The position numbers and the translations under genes were made by a program. This document shows positions 42,630-52,614 of a stretch of 64,000 nucleotides of DNA, piece after piece (the first letter of the stretch is position 1; the number at the start of each line of letters is the position of its first letter). This stretch comes from Bradyrhizobium erythrophlei (lineage in GTDB: Bacteria; Pseudomonadota; Alphaproteobacteria; Rhizobiales; Xanthobacteraceae). Below the pieces are notes generated by a model. It did no database searches and had not been told where the DNA came from. It was given only the letters and a program-made list of their open reading frames with translations. Where the stretch lies: contig NZ_LT670817.1 in NCBI RefSeq assembly GCF_900129425.1, positions 7,964,001-8,028,000 on the forward strand, given 5' to 3'.

Positions 42630-42875
42630 TAGCTCTTTGTCGGAGACCGGACACAAGATTTTTGCTGCTGGTGCACAAAATGGTCTCTTTTGCTTTGCTA
42701 GGATTTACTCGCGGATAGTTGTTTACGGAAAAGTTGCATTTTTTTGATTTGATGAACTCAGAAGAATTAAAGCATCGTTTTGACCCGCTTTTTTTGAGCG
42801 GAGGAAATTGTACAGCGACAAAGCCAGAGGCATTCGTGTCGCTCATATCCCAGGCAGAAGGCTTAGGAGCGTACG

Positions 42876-43199
42876 ATGGCATGGGGCGATCGCAAAGGCA
42901 CACGTGTCTCTTTTGAACGTGCCGTCGACGCGCTGGTGATGGGCATTGACGGCACCTGGCGCCGCGAGTGCCATCTCGTCGATGTGTCGGTGAGCGGGGC
43001 AAAGCTGATCGTATCCGGCTCTAAGGAGGGATTCAATCTCAAGGAATTCTTCCTGCTGCTGACGCCCACCGGCACAACCTTCCGGCGTTGCGAGTTGGTT
43101 AGGGTGAACGGAGATGAGATCGGCGTTCGCTTTCTGAAGAAAAGCGATGTCGGCAAGCCGGCGTGGCGACCGGCTTCCGCACCTGTAGAGACCGCATAG
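42876..43199 (+). CDS. PilZ-domain protein
   Basis: The 107-aa product starts MAWGDRKGTRVSFERAVDAL, with RKGTR at the c-di-GMP-binding Arg position, and then CHLVDVSVSGAKLIVSG, the D/NxSxxG motif; FRRCELVRVNGDEIGVRFLK closes the barrel. The HD-GYP gene begins immediately after its stop, so an effector and a c-di-GMP hydrolase are co-encoded. Confidence 0.8.
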   Translation: MAWGDRKGTRVSFERAVDALVMGIDGTWRRECHLVDVSVSGAKLIVSGSKEGFNLKEFFLLLTPTGTTFRRCELVRVNGDEIGVRFLKKSDVGKPAWRPASAPVETA

Positions 43200-43214
43200 T
43201 TGAATTCAGATTTC

Positions 43215-44264
43215 ATGTCCGTCCACCTCGTTGCATACAGTCAGGGGAAGCTATCGGAATTGCGCGCGATGCTGGCGCCGCATTTTGCCGTGACGTCATC
43301 GCTGCTGGGCAATGAAGATATCGGACACGGCGGGTTTGACGCGGTCGTGATCGCAGCTGACCTCAAGGAGTTCCAAAACATTGCGGCGCTCAAAGAGATT
43401 TTTCCTAAATTCGAAAACGCGAGGAAAAGGATTTTCATTATCGACCAGAAGGCGCGTTTGCTCGTCTTCCAGGCCTACGCACTGGGCGCAACGCACGTGC
43501 TGACACATCCGGTAACTCAGCAGAAGCTGCTCGCGACGCTTTCCGATGGCGACAAATCCGGCATCGCCCTGGAGGACGCATCGAGGGGAACGCAGCAAGC
43601 TGCCTCGTGCGGTGCCACTGCCCTGGCCTCGATGTTCTCCGCTGTTCTGGGTGGCAAGCCCATCGATATTGCGGACGCGAAGCACGCAGCAGGAAAGATT
43701 GCGGACAGCATCGCCAATGATGGGTTGTCCAGTTGGCTCGAAACCGTCCGCCGTCATCACGAGGGCACCTATCAACACTGCCTCCTGGTGGTGGGCGTGG
43801 CTGTCGATTTCGGATTAAGCCTCGGGCTGGCGCGGAGAGACATCGAGCGGCTGTATTCGGCCGCGATGTTCCATGACATCGGCAAAGCTAAAATTCCGCT
43901 CGCGGTTCTTGACAAGCCCGGCAAGCTCGATCCCGAGGAACGCTCGCTGATCGAAACGCATCCCACGGCCGGATATGACGTGCTGATAGCGACTCCGGGA
44001 ATTTCGCCGGAGATCCTCGATGCGGTACGGCATCACCACGAGTTTCTCGACGGCAGCGGCTATCCCGACGCCCTCTGCGCCGCCAGCATATCGGATGTAG
44101 TCCGCATCCTGACCATTTCAGATATCTTCGCGGCCCTGATCGAGGATCGGCGCTACAAGCCGCCCATGCCTCGTGATAGGGCCTATGAAATCATTTGCAA
44201 CATGCGCGGAAAGCTGGAAGCGCCGCTTGTCGTTGCCTTCAAGGACGTCGCATTGAGCCGTTGA
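43215..44264 (+). CDS. HD-GYP domain c-di-GMP phosphodiesterase, response-regulator-like
   Basis: The ATG at 43215 is preferred over a TTG at 43200. The N-terminal 130 residues resemble a degenerate receiver domain (VVIAADLKEFQNIAALKEIF, RIFIIDQKARLLVFQAYALG). The C-terminal domain is HD-GYP: AAMFHDIGKAKIPLAVLDKP, then RHHHEFLDGSGYPDAL, with HD and GYP signatures and metal ligands complete. It hydrolyses c-di-GMP, lowering signal for the upstream PilZ protein. A decayed third gene follows 51 bp later. Confidence 0.85.
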   Translation: MSVHLVAYSQGKLSELRAMLAPHFAVTSSLLGNEDIGHGGFDAVVIAADLKEFQNIAALKEIFPKFENARKRIFIIDQKARLLVFQAYALGATHVLTHPVTQQKLLATLSDGDKSGIALEDASRGTQQAASCGATALASMFSAVLGGKPIDIADAKHAAGKIADSIANDGLSSWLETVRRHHEGTYQHCLLVVGVAVDFGLSLGLARRDIERLYSAAMFHDIGKAKIPLAVLDKPGKLDPEERSLIETHPTAGYDVLIATPGISPEILDAVRHHHEFLDGSGYPDALCAASISDVVRILTISDIFAALIEDRRYKPPMPRDRAYEIICNMRGKLEAPLVVAFKDVALSR

Positions 44265-44315
44265 ATATCGCGGTTAGGAGCGAGCTTTTAGCTGCACCTG
44301 CCCCCCAAACGCCGA

Positions 44316-45511
44316 ATGTCGTTCGTGATGACACGGGATGAGACCCCCAACGAACGGATCCGGGAATACCTGAGGCGATTGCCGCCGCGGGCGCGCAGCC
44401 GTCTGCTTGCCGAAGCAGAGCGTCTGCAGCTAAGGGGCGGGGACATGCCCGGCTCCGACTTCATCCTGGCGTAATTGCGCGCGGAGTTTCGCAGCAGAGG
44501 TCAGACCCATGACCGCGCTGGCAATCCTTCGCGCTATTTCTTTCAGCCACTGGAGCCGCTGCTCGTGGATCGCGCGGCCGAGAGCGCAAATTCCGGCCAG
44601 ATATCACGAGGGTCACTGGCGACGATCTGGCAATGGATCAACGAAAATCTGTTACCAACGATGGCACGCGACTATGCCGACACGATGAAGCGAGCGGTCG
44701 CCGCGAATAATCTGCGCGAAGCGCAGCAGGTGGCTCAGTCGTTCCAGATCAAGGTTGCCAAATATCTCGAAAGCACGCTTACCTCGGCCGACGGGGCTGA
44801 GCATGCCCGCGCCCGTCTTTCGGTCTATACGAGTTCGCCGGCGATCTTAGACGATCTGACCAAGATGCTGTCTGTCCTGCGCGCGCGATGCGCTGGCGGA
44901 GTTCAGCAAGGCGCTGCCCTCGAAGATCGACGAATCGAGGATGACCAGTTCGCCAAGGTGATCGACCTGCTGAACGCGTTTACGGCCAAGCACGCCGAAG
45001 CGATGCCGTTTGCAGTGGCGACGGTGGCAAAGCACCTCAAGACTCCGTGGCAGCTGATTCGTCTCGCAACCAAGATAGCGGACAGTAAGAACGCCGCCGA
45101 CATCGCTGCGACGCCCTATGCGATCGCCGTATCAATGGTACTCGACCAACTCGACGACAAGCGGTTAACCCTGCGCCACGCCTTGAAAAGCAACCGCATC
45201 CCAATCGCCAGGGACATTTTGATCGATATCTACGACATCGAATACGCGCTGAGGGTCCGTGTCGATCTGCCCGACGAAAGCGAATGCGGGCAACGGTTGG
45301 ACGGCTTGATGGAAGCGATCGCAGCTCTCGTGCAGGCTGAGGTGCATACTATCCTGAGGGTCTCCGGCACGTCCTGGGATCGCCCGCATTGCACAGTCAC
45401 GACACCCTGACCGGGCGCCTGACCTACGTGGCGTGGAAGGGCCGCGATGCCCTGGCTGACGGCGCTGCCTATTGCAGGAAACTGGGTTGGGCGAGGCCCC
45501 GGGAATATTAG
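44316..45511 (+). pseudogene. Conserved helical protein gene with a stop codon and several frameshifts
   Basis: From the ATG at 44316 the frame reads MSFVMTRDETPNERIREYLR up to FILA and a TAA at 44472, then continues in the same frame with LRAEFRSRGQTHDRAGNPSR. Between about 44889 and 44938 two compensating shifts hide DALAEFSKALPSKIDES. Near 45350 another shift moves the C-terminus (RHVLGSPALHSHDTLTGRLT to REY) out of frame, stopping at 45511. The whole protein would have about 390 aa and is helical. It lies downstream of PilZ and HD-GYP genes and may have been part of that c-di-GMP system. Confidence 0.62.
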
Positions 45512-45597
45512 GTGCTCTAATAGGTCAGAGTAAAAGTTCCGCACCCGCTCATGTCACCTTGTCGATAACCGATATATTCTCAGCCAGTCGGCATGTT

Positions 45598-46014
45598 TCA
45601 GCCGCGACGACGGGCCAGATAGTCGTCGTCGGATTTGTCGCTGCTGCTGTAGCTGGCGCGCGCAGCTGAGACGAATTCGGTCAGTAGCGCCTTGTGTTGC
45701 AGCATGTTGAGGAAGCCGGTCTTGGGATAGCCGCGTGCCCCCTGCCAGCGCGTGATGACCGCGCGGGTCGACTCGTCGAACTTGCCGTTCACCTTAGTGT
45801 CGAATCCGAGACCGGTCAGCTGGCGCTGCACGTCGCGACGCTTCCCCCTGTCGAGGCCGAGCTGATCTTCGGTTTTCTGAGTTGCTTGGTCGGTAAAGGT
45901 CGCCGGATCGACGGATGCAGATAGGTCCCGGATGGCCGTGCTCGGAAGGGCTTTGGCAGCATCCGCACTGGCGAGAATTCCCAGGACTGACATTGCGAGG
46001 ATCAAGGCACGCAT
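45598..46014 (-). CDS. Secreted peptidoglycan-binding-domain protein
   Basis: The ATG at 46014 gives MRALILAMSVLGILASADAA, a signal peptide. The mature part contains GKRRDVQRQLTGLGFDTKVN and FDESTRAVITRWQGARGYPK, matching the PG_binding_1 three-helix domain. It ends in a Ser/Asp/Arg tail. It is presumably periplasmic, with contact to the cell wall. Confidence 0.72.
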   Translation of the reverse strand: MRALILAMSVLGILASADAAKALPSTAIRDLSASVDPATFTDQATQKTEDQLGLDRGKRRDVQRQLTGLGFDTKVNGKFDESTRAVITRWQGARGYPKTGFLNMLQHKALLTEFVSAARASYSSSDKSDDDYLARRRG

Positions 46015-46074
46015 GGCATATTCTCCCCTGACCTTAAAGTCTCTCAATGATTTCGCTTTGAAAACCTATGAGGT

Positions 46075-46407
46075 TCAAATACACCGCCGTGAAACTCGAA
46101 CTTCCGGCGCCGTCTGAATCAAGATCAACTCCGGTTTCGTCATCAACTCCGGTTTGCTGTGGTTGACCTCAATCAGATAGTAGTGATTATCTTTGGAACG
46201 TGGCCCCTCGAAAACTTGCAAGGCTGTACCAAAAGCCGCCATCCTGTTTGCGACATCAAGTGCCCGAGCGTGATCGCGCAACTCTTTGACTAAGTCGGGA
46301 TAGTGTTCGCCAAAAGAGTTCCACATCTTCGCACCCCCGGCCTTCACTGTATCACCAAAAGGGGCACCGGCGGTAGCAGCCTGCGGAGCTTTTCTTTGTC
46401 CGAGCAC
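46075..46407 (-). CDS. Hypothetical protein of uncertain start
   Basis: The frame contains AKMWNSFGEHYPDLVKELRD, HARALDVANRMAAFGTALQV and YYLIEVNHSKPELMTKPELI, which reads like a genuine alpha/beta protein. The first codon is GTG without a ribosome site, and the frame stays open upstream, so it may be a fragment. No family recognised. Confidence 0.35.
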   Translation of the reverse strand: MLGQRKAPQAATAGAPFGDTVKAGGAKMWNSFGEHYPDLVKELRDHARALDVANRMAAFGTALQVFEGPRSKDNHYYLIEVNHSKPELMTKPELILIQTAPEVRVSRRCI

Positions 46408-46582
46408 GAAACCTTTGCGCTGCTCATCTGTTGTGTATGCAGCGGAAGAACTTGGAAACCGACAGTCGGTTAGGCCACGCGGAGTGATGCCCGAGCGGCT
46501 TTTTTTATGGAAGTCGGCGCGCGCCCACCTGATTGCAATCAGCAGAAAATTCTTCGGGGACTACCCAGGTTATGGAAAGCAG

Positions 46583-48574
46583 ATGAGGCCTGTGATCAGG
46601 CAGCCATTCAAAGCGCGTACTACTGAAGAACTTATGGCACTGCTCAGCGCGGTGGCAACTGCGATACTCGCTGTCATCATTATCGCGATGCTCTATTTTG
46701 GTCGTGAGATATTCGTACCCATTGCATTGGCGATTCTGCTCAGCTTCGTATTGGCGCCGCTGGTGGAAATGCTGCAGGGCATCCATGTGCCGCGCGGGCT
46801 GGCGGTCGTGAGTGTGGTTATACTTGCCTTCGCGCTCATTTTTGCAATGGGGAGCCTTCTTGCCACGCAACTGACGCAGCTCGCCGGCGATCTCCCACGC
46901 TATCAATCAACGATAAGCGAAAAGATCCATTCTTTTCGGGATACAAAAGCTGGCAGGGGTACGCTGGAACGCGCCTCCGATATGCTAAAGGATCTCAGCA
47001 AGGAAATCGATAAGCCGAAAGACGCCGCATCTGCACCTGCGTCAGGCTCGATTGCTAGTTCCAATGCCCCAGGACCCCAGGCGCCCGTTCCGGTGGAAGT
47101 ACGCCAGCCCGATCCTGGTGCCTTGGAGAGCCTGCGGACTTTGATCTCTCCGCTGGTTCATCCCCTCGCGACAACCGGCATCATCATCATTTTCGTCATC
47201 TTCATTCTGCTTCAACGCGAGGATCTTCGTAACCGGCTCATTCGGTTGGCGGGCTCATATGACCTCCAACGTACGACAGCGGCACTCGACGACGCGGCGG
47301 CGCGCCTTAGCCGGCTTTTCCTGACTCAGCTCATTGTGAACGCCGCGTTTGGCGTGGTGATCGGGACAGGTCTATGGCTTATAGGCGTTCCAAGCGCAAT
47401 CCTCTGGGGCATCCTGGCGGCAGTACTCCGCTTCGTACCCTACATCGGCGCCGTCATCGCGGCCGCGTTCCCGCTCGCTCTGGCGGTAGCCGTCGATCCC
47501 GGCTGGTCGATGCTGCTGTGGACGCTCGCGCTTTTTCTTGTTGTGGAGCCAGTCGTGGGCCATGTCATCGAGCCGATGGTCTACGGCCGCAGCACAGGGC
47601 TTTCTCCCGTCGCGGTGGTCGCGTCGGCGACATTTTGGACCGCACTTTGGGGGCCCATTGGGCTCGTCCTCGCTACGCCTCTGACGGTGTGCCTTGTTGT
47701 GCTCGGGCGTCATGTGGAACGCCTGGAATTCCTTGACGTCATGTTTGGGGACCGGCCAGCTCTTTCTCCCCCCGAAATCTTTTACCAGCGGATGCTGGCT
47801 GGTGACCCGACGGAAGCTGCCGAAAAGGCCGAACAATTCCTGAAAGAACGGTCGCTGGCTTCGTATTACGATGAGGTCGCCTTGAAAGGCTTGCAGCTGG
47901 CGCAGGCTGATGCCGAGCGCGGCGCGCTTGACCCGGAACGTCTCAGAAAGATTCGAGACGCCGTCAGCGAATTTGCCAGCGACGTTTCCGATCAGGATGA
48001 CCGGCCGCCGGCGAAAGCCGATTCAACCACCGATGCAGAAGCATCGTCCGCGGTAGAAAGCGTGGCCGAAAATGCAGCGCATGAAAATTTACCCATTCTC
48101 AGCAAGGAAGACCTGCCGCCTGAATGGCAGGGTGAACATCCCGTCCTCTGCGTGGCCGGACGCAGTCTCATCGATGAAGCGGCCGCGATCATGCTGGCTC
48201 AGCTCTCGACGGCACACGGTCTGGCGGCACGGGTCGAAGGGGCCGAAGCGCTCTCTACGACGAATGTCTTCCGACTTGAGACCGCAGGTGTTGCGGTCGT
48301 CTGCCTGGTCTATCTCGATGCCAGTGGACCGGCGCACATGCGTTATTCCGTTCGGCGCCTAAGGCGGAAGTTGCCAAAGGCAACAATTATCCTGGGATGT
48401 TGGGTCAAGGACATCGACCCGGCCGCGTTGGAATTGTTACGGGAAGGCGCGAAAGCCGACCTCGCTGCCGCGAGCCTGGGCGAAGCGGTCAAGTTGTGTA
48501 TCGAGGCCACGGGGGTGGAGGACCAACGTCACGCAGCTTTTAAGCAGGAAAGGTCTACAACGGCCGCTGCGTGA
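46583..48574 (+). CDS. AI-2E family transporter (PF01594) with long C-terminal extension
   Basis: The ATG at 46583 (after GGAAAGCAG) begins MRPVIRQPFKARTTEELMAL. The 663-aa product has four N-terminal membrane segments, a soluble loop with low-complexity Pro/Ala/Ser, and the C-terminal cluster of membrane segments typical of the family (FRFVPYIGAVIAAAFPLALA, VEPVVGHVIEPMVYGRSTGL, ALWGPIGLVLATPLTVCLVV). About 230 further residues form a cytoplasmic alpha/beta domain (VLCVAGRSLIDEAAAIMLAQ, KATIILGCWVKDI). The family exports AI-2 or other small solutes; the name should not be taken as substrate proof. Confidence 0.8.
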   Translation: MRPVIRQPFKARTTEELMALLSAVATAILAVIIIAMLYFGREIFVPIALAILLSFVLAPLVEMLQGIHVPRGLAVVSVVILAFALIFAMGSLLATQLTQLAGDLPRYQSTISEKIHSFRDTKAGRGTLERASDMLKDLSKEIDKPKDAASAPASGSIASSNAPGPQAPVPVEVRQPDPGALESLRTLISPLVHPLATTGIIIIFVIFILLQREDLRNRLIRLAGSYDLQRTTAALDDAAARLSRLFLTQLIVNAAFGVVIGTGLWLIGVPSAILWGILAAVLRFVPYIGAVIAAAFPLALAVAVDPGWSMLLWTLALFLVVEPVVGHVIEPMVYGRSTGLSPVAVVASATFWTALWGPIGLVLATPLTVCLVVLGRHVERLEFLDVMFGDRPALSPPEIFYQRMLAGDPTEAAEKAEQFLKERSLASYYDEVALKGLQLAQADAERGALDPERLRKIRDAVSEFASDVSDQDDRPPAKADSTTDAEASSAVESVAENAAHENLPILSKEDLPPEWQGEHPVLCVAGRSLIDEAAAIMLAQLSTAHGLAARVEGAEALSTTNVFRLETAGVAVVCLVYLDASGPAHMRYSVRRLRRKLPKATIILGCWVKDIDPAALELLREGAKADLAAASLGEAVKLCIEATGVEDQRHAAFKQERSTTAAA

Positions 48575-49126
48575 GATTTCGGTGGTGAATGACACCGCGT
48601 CAGCCGACGGCCATCGCGCCGCGCCAGTACATCAATCCGATTCAGCTCTCACTTGCTGATCAGCACCAGCCCATCGGAAAATGTACAATTTCGGAGCGCA
48701 AATGTCAGCACGGTACCGGACAGAAGGGCGGCCAGAGTCACCTCGTTCGTTCGGAAGCCGACCTCCACTGATGGCAGGCACCTCGACCTTGGTCTTGAGG
48801 ACCGGACCGACAGGCTTCTTCGATTTCGTCTCAGGTGGGGGCGAGCCGCCCGGGTGGATGGGGCAAAGCAGGGCCTACAGCTGCGAACGTGCTGTGGCGC
48901 AGATGCCACAACCCGCTTGATTCGGATTTGGCGCCTCGACGGCTGTATGAACGTGGCGCGCACACTTGTAAGGTCCCGCCTATAATTCGAGTGGGCAGCT
49001 GAATTTAATGGCCGATCCATCGTAGCAAATTATTTGTAACTGGACCAATGCAACGAATGGGGCCGAAGCCGACCAGGCAAGCCGTTTCGGGCGGATGGAT
49101 CGCAACGACTATCGGGGCGCTCTGAA
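48575..49126. other. Intergenic region, no gene seen
   Basis: Frames on either strand have no credible starts. The region precedes the polysaccharide export gene and probably contains its promoter; none could be placed with confidence. Confidence 0.4.
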
Positions 49127-50323
49127 ATGCTGAATCGTCTTCCGGCGCTCTCTGCCATCACTCTGGCTGGTTTCCTGCCAGCCTGCGGCCTGTTGCCAGG
49201 AACCGGTCCGACCAGCGACGCTGTCAACGGCTATGCAACCGCCGGGATAAGATCCACGGCATCCCTACCGTACGCGTTGGTGGACATCAGCTCAGATACC
49301 ATCGGCTTCTTGTCGCAGCCCAATCTGATAACTTTTGCGGGGACGTTCCCCGATAAGCGCGCAAAGCCGACCCAGGTCGTGGGCGTCGGTGACGTCTTGA
49401 ACATATCGATTTTTGAAGCGGCCCCGGGCGGACTGTTCACACCAGGAACTTCCGCGGGAGCGCGCCCTGGCAACTTCGTCGATTTGCCGCCGCAGGCCGT
49501 CGATCAGAAGGGTAGCATCTACGTCCCTTACGCTGGAGAGGTTCCCGCTGCCGCGCGAACAATTCCCGAAATTCAAGAGGCCGTCGTGGCTCGGCTGCGA
49601 AATCGCGCGATCGAGCCACAGGTTGTGATTAGCTTCAATCAGCAGCATGCGAGCGTTGTGAGCGTCTTGGGAGATGTGAACGCGCCCGGTGTGTTACCGC
49701 TTAACAGCGTTGGCGAGCGGTTGCTCGAGTTGGTGGCGCGCGCCGGCGGCCCTAAATTCCAGGCTATCGAGAGCTACGTCACACTCCAACGGAACGGCAA
49801 GGACGCGAGGGTCCTGCTGAGCCGCATTGTGCACGATCCGCGCGAAAATGTTTTCATTCGCCCAAATGACGTTATTTTCATCAATCATGAAGCCCCGACC
49901 TTCACGGCGCTAGGGGCGTTGAACCAAAACATATTCGGATTTAATTCGGAAATACCGTTCGATGTTGAGACGCTTACGCTGTCTCAAGCGATAGGCAAAG
50001 CAGGCGGACTTTCCGACGTTCAGTCAGACCCTGGCGAAATTTACGTCTACCGATTTGAAGATCGCCATTTCCTTGAGAAACTCGGCGTCGACACCAGGAG
50101 ATTCATTCTCGATAAAATACCGACGATTTACCGCATCAACTTGCGAGATCCGTCGGGACTTCTGCTGTCATCTGCCTTCCAGATGCGGACCAAGGACGTG
50201 CTGTATATCGCCAACGCCAAGGTCGTCGACTACTATAAGCTGTTGACGTTGATAAACAACACGACAACTACCGTGAGGAACGTGAACTCCGGCGTCCATG
50301 AAATTGCAGCACCGCTCAACTAG
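49127..50323 (+). CDS. Wza-like outer-membrane polysaccharide export lipoprotein
   Basis: The 398-aa product has a lipoprotein leader with Cys20 (TLAGFLPAC), a polysaccharide export domain (VVGVGDVLNISIFEAAPGGL, QKGSIYVPYAGEVPAAARTI, LRNRAIEPQVVISFNQQ) and SLBB-type ligand-binding repeats (VVSVLGDVNAPGVLPLNSVG, ALGALNQNIFGFNSE). It would form the outer-membrane channel of a capsule or exopolysaccharide exporter. No polymerase or inner-membrane copolymerase is in the window, so it is separated from any synthesis cluster. Confidence 0.82.
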   Translation: MLNRLPALSAITLAGFLPACGLLPGTGPTSDAVNGYATAGIRSTASLPYALVDISSDTIGFLSQPNLITFAGTFPDKRAKPTQVVGVGDVLNISIFEAAPGGLFTPGTSAGARPGNFVDLPPQAVDQKGSIYVPYAGEVPAAARTIPEIQEAVVARLRNRAIEPQVVISFNQQHASVVSVLGDVNAPGVLPLNSVGERLLELVARAGGPKFQAIESYVTLQRNGKDARVLLSRIVHDPRENVFIRPNDVIFINHEAPTFTALGALNQNIFGFNSEIPFDVETLTLSQAIGKAGGLSDVQSDPGEIYVYRFEDRHFLEKLGVDTRRFILDKIPTIYRINLRDPSGLLLSSAFQMRTKDVLYIANAKVVDYYKLLTLINNTTTTVRNVNSGVHEIAAPLN

Positions 50324-50570
50324 CCAGCTCAATCGGGCATCACCGCTTCAACAGCGCTATCGCGAAAGCAATCGGGATCTCCCGGCGGAAGACATCCAGC
50401 TTTGGATGACGACTGCGGTTTTGGCTCGCCGCCTAATCGAACGCTCGCGATGGAAGACGAATGGCGCCGCGTGAGTATCTCATGCAAGGCTTGGCGGCTT
50501 CTGTGGCTCTGAAGAAGATTTTGGGTTTGTTAGGAACATTTGGTTCTTTCTCTAACATAGGAAAGGGACC

Positions 50571-50615
50571 ATGAAACATACAACACTAGCACTCGCTTCA
50601 GTTCTGACTCTTTGA
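50571..50615 (+). pseudogene. Signal-peptide stub
   Basis: After AGGAAAGGGACC an ATG opens MKHTTLALASVLTL and then stops. It looks like the start of a secreted protein gene lost to a deletion. Confidence 0.3.
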
Positions 50616-50632
50616 GCTAGTCCAACATCTGT

Positions 50633-50971
50633 CTATTTATCAGTGAAGAATGTGAGCAAGACTTTGCCTTTCTCGCCAATCAGACAGAGAAAGGTTCGAC
50701 GCGTGTCCTGCTTGCCCCTTTCGAGATAGGCGTCGCCGATAACGATTGTTTTGACGAGCGTATTCTCAACTTTTGTATTTGCCTTCGCAACTGTCATCCC
50801 ATCGACATCGAAGGACACGTCTTTGATGGACGGATTACGCTCCCGCAGTGCAATCAACCCTGTCGATCGGCACGCCTCCAGCTCGGGATTTGCAACTTGA
50901 GCCGAGCTAGGGAGGATCGGGGCGCCGATTAAGAACACAGCGAAAGCAAAGCGTAATGTTTGAAAGCGCAT
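50633..50971 (-). CDS. Small secreted protein of unknown function
   Basis: Signal peptide MRFQTLRFAFAVFLIGAPIL then PSSAQ, followed by about 88 residues with two cysteines (LEACRSTGLIALRERNPSIK, RRTFLCLIGEKGKVLLTFFT). The pattern of a small periplasmic beta-rich protein. No family recognised. Confidence 0.62.
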   Translation of the reverse strand: MRFQTLRFAFAVFLIGAPILPSSAQVANPELEACRSTGLIALRERNPSIKDVSFDVDGMTVAKANTKVENTLVKTIVIGDAYLERGKQDTRRTFLCLIGEKGKVLLTFFTDK

Positions 50972-51022
50972 TTGTAGGTCTCCAAAACGGCCTTCGTTCG
51001 GTGAGACAAGGCCGGATAGGCT

Positions 51023-51379
51023 CTATGGTTCCCTGAAAGAGGAAAGTGACACAGGGTCGCGCCGTCTGCGGCGCCACAAATAACCAACGAACCGCGCGAC
51101 CATCCACACCATGACGCGTACGACTACGATCGCGAATGCAAACTGCATCCAAACCGATCCACCGATGCCCCGCAAAACCACCTCTAAACGATCGCCCCAC
51201 GGGTACGGCAGAGCCGCCGTCCCTCTCTCGATAGCCGTCATGGTTGTCCGAAGGTACCAGGTCAAAAGTTCGGGTCTGTAGACCCAAGCGGCGCCGAGAC
51301 CGGCTAACGTCAACAGCGCTGTCCAGACACGGGTCGCATGCGTGAGGATCCATCTTTTCATCGGAGATTGGTCGGCCAT
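51023..51379 (-). CDS. Small membrane protein
   Basis: The ATG at 51379 (MADQSPMKRWILTHATRVWT) is used. Two membrane segments are visible (residues about 17-35 and 79-98, MQFAFAIVVVRVMVWMVARF) and the C-terminus is strongly basic (LWRRRRRDPVSL). It lies 51 bp upstream of the secreted protein gene on the same strand; unknown role. Confidence 0.55.
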   Translation of the reverse strand: MADQSPMKRWILTHATRVWTALLTLAGLGAAWVYRPELLTWYLRTTMTAIERGTAALPYPWGDRLEVVLRGIGGSVWMQFAFAIVVVRVMVWMVARFVGYLWRRRRRDPVSLSSFREP

Positions 51380-51717
51380 ACCTCTTACCTTGGTCCGATG
51401 CCAACTCAATCCTTCTTTACGGGAACGGTCTGAAGTCCCGCGTCCAATAGCGCTTCAACTATGCATTTCGCTATTTGTTTCCCTTTTCCATCCCTGCTCT
51501 GGGTCTTTACAGCAATCGCAAACAGCCCCGGCAATTATCAAATTCACCTGGTGCTGATCAGCCAAGGAAGCCTCCCGATTTTTTCCGGTATTACACGTCG
51601 GCCGCGAACTCACCTATCGTCGTCCATCTGGTACTGCGAGCGATTTCGAACGGCTGCGTTACGGGGTGTCCTTTGCGCCGAGCGCGGTTTGATTTCCAGC
51701 CGAATGGTCCGGCACAC
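51380..51717. other. Intergenic stretch, no gene seen
   Basis: No gene features; frames are shadows. Confidence 0.35.
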
Positions 51718-51879
51718 TTAGCCGCACCTCGAGCCCTCCCGGATAGCTAGCGATGCGGCTGCGACCGCTGCCTCAAAAGCGCTTTCCTTGGTGGCAAAGC
51801 GATTTTTTACGCTCCCGTCGTGCAGTACGCCCCACCCGTCTCCTTGAGCAAGGATCATATATTCCGCTAGTCCTGACAT
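51718..51879 (-). CDS. Very small conserved protein (53 aa)
   Basis: The reverse strand reads MSGLAEYMILAQGDGWGVLH and continues DGSVKNRFATKESAFEAAVA to RCG. The alpha/beta sequence with HDG and a C-terminal helix is recognised from short rhizobial proteins. The frame is too short to stand out by length alone. Unknown role. Confidence 0.6.
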   Translation of the reverse strand: MSGLAEYMILAQGDGWGVLHDGSVKNRFATKESAFEAAVAAASLAIREGSRCG

Positions 51880-52182
51880 GCTCGGTATTGTGTCATGGAG
51901 GAACGTGCTGCGTCAGGCCCGGTTCCATAGCCGAAGCCGGTCTGAGTCATCTGCGTCCGCTAACGCTCAAAGGCGGGAGAACCGAACCGTAGCGAGGCAT
52001 GCTTGCTTGGAGGGATCGCCGGTTACAACCGGCGGGTTGTCACGATCTCGATAGGAACCAGCTGCCATCGGGAAACGACTGCAAGCCTTGCCGGCCCTTG
52101 TCTCCTCCTTCTCAAGCCCGGGCCGGCGGCGAGCGGCCCCGGCTCGTGGCGTTGCGCTGAGGCCGCTTCAGGGCCTGGCGAG
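51880..52182. other. Intergenic stretch, no gene seen
   Basis: No gene. The hairpin CCGGTT / AACCGG at 52020-52034 lacks a T-tract. Confidence 0.35.
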
Positions 52183-52208
52183 CCCGCCGGTTACTCCGGC
52201 GGGTTTTT
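52183..52208 (+). terminator. Rho-independent terminator
   Basis: CCCGCCGG / CCGGCGGG with a 5-nt loop, followed by TTTTT. There is no clear gene upstream on this strand. Confidence 0.7.
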
Positions 52209-52404
52209 CAGCTGCCGTAGATCAATTAAATGCGAAAGCCACTAAGCCAGAGCAAAAGCAGGATAAGCCCGGGCAACGGTCACCGTCGATAACAACGGTC
52301 GACTCCGCTGTTCCAGCGGACACCCATTTGCCATGCATCCGTCACGACTTGCGCACCATTCAAATGCAAACACCGACCGGCTTAAACTCTGAATCCGGTC
52401 GCCC

Positions 52405-52614
52405 ATGCCAGCTGTGAAGGTCCGCGTGTCCACGATCCTCGGCGAATTCGAGCAAGCCCAGACCGAGCTTGTCGGCAAGGCCGTGATCCTCACCGAAAAG
52501 GCCGGCGCGGTGGAGAGCGTTTGGCTCGACGAAATGCACGGCCTCCGAATCTCTATTGGAGGCCACGATGGAAAGTGGCCTATCTCCACCATCAAATTCG
52601 CGCAGGCGGGCTGA
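52405..52614 (+). CDS. Small conserved hypothetical protein
   Basis: The 69-aa product MPAVKVRVSTILGEFEQAQT continues ELVGKAVILTEKAGAVESVW and LDEMHGLRISIGGHDGKWPI; a compact beta-rich fold. Recognised as a short rhizobial family of unknown role. The ribosome site is weak. Confidence 0.58.
   Translation: MPAVKVRVSTILGEFEQAQTELVGKAVILTEKAGAVESVWLDEMHGLRISIGGHDGKWPISTIKFAQAG

Noticed and set aside
48681..48920. 79-aa + strand frame between the transporter and the export gene
   Set aside because: No ribosome site, low-complexity composition.
48965..48990. TTGTAA...TATAAT as a promoter for the Wza-like gene
   Set aside because: Spacing between the two hexamers is only 9 nt, far too short for a sigma-70 promoter.
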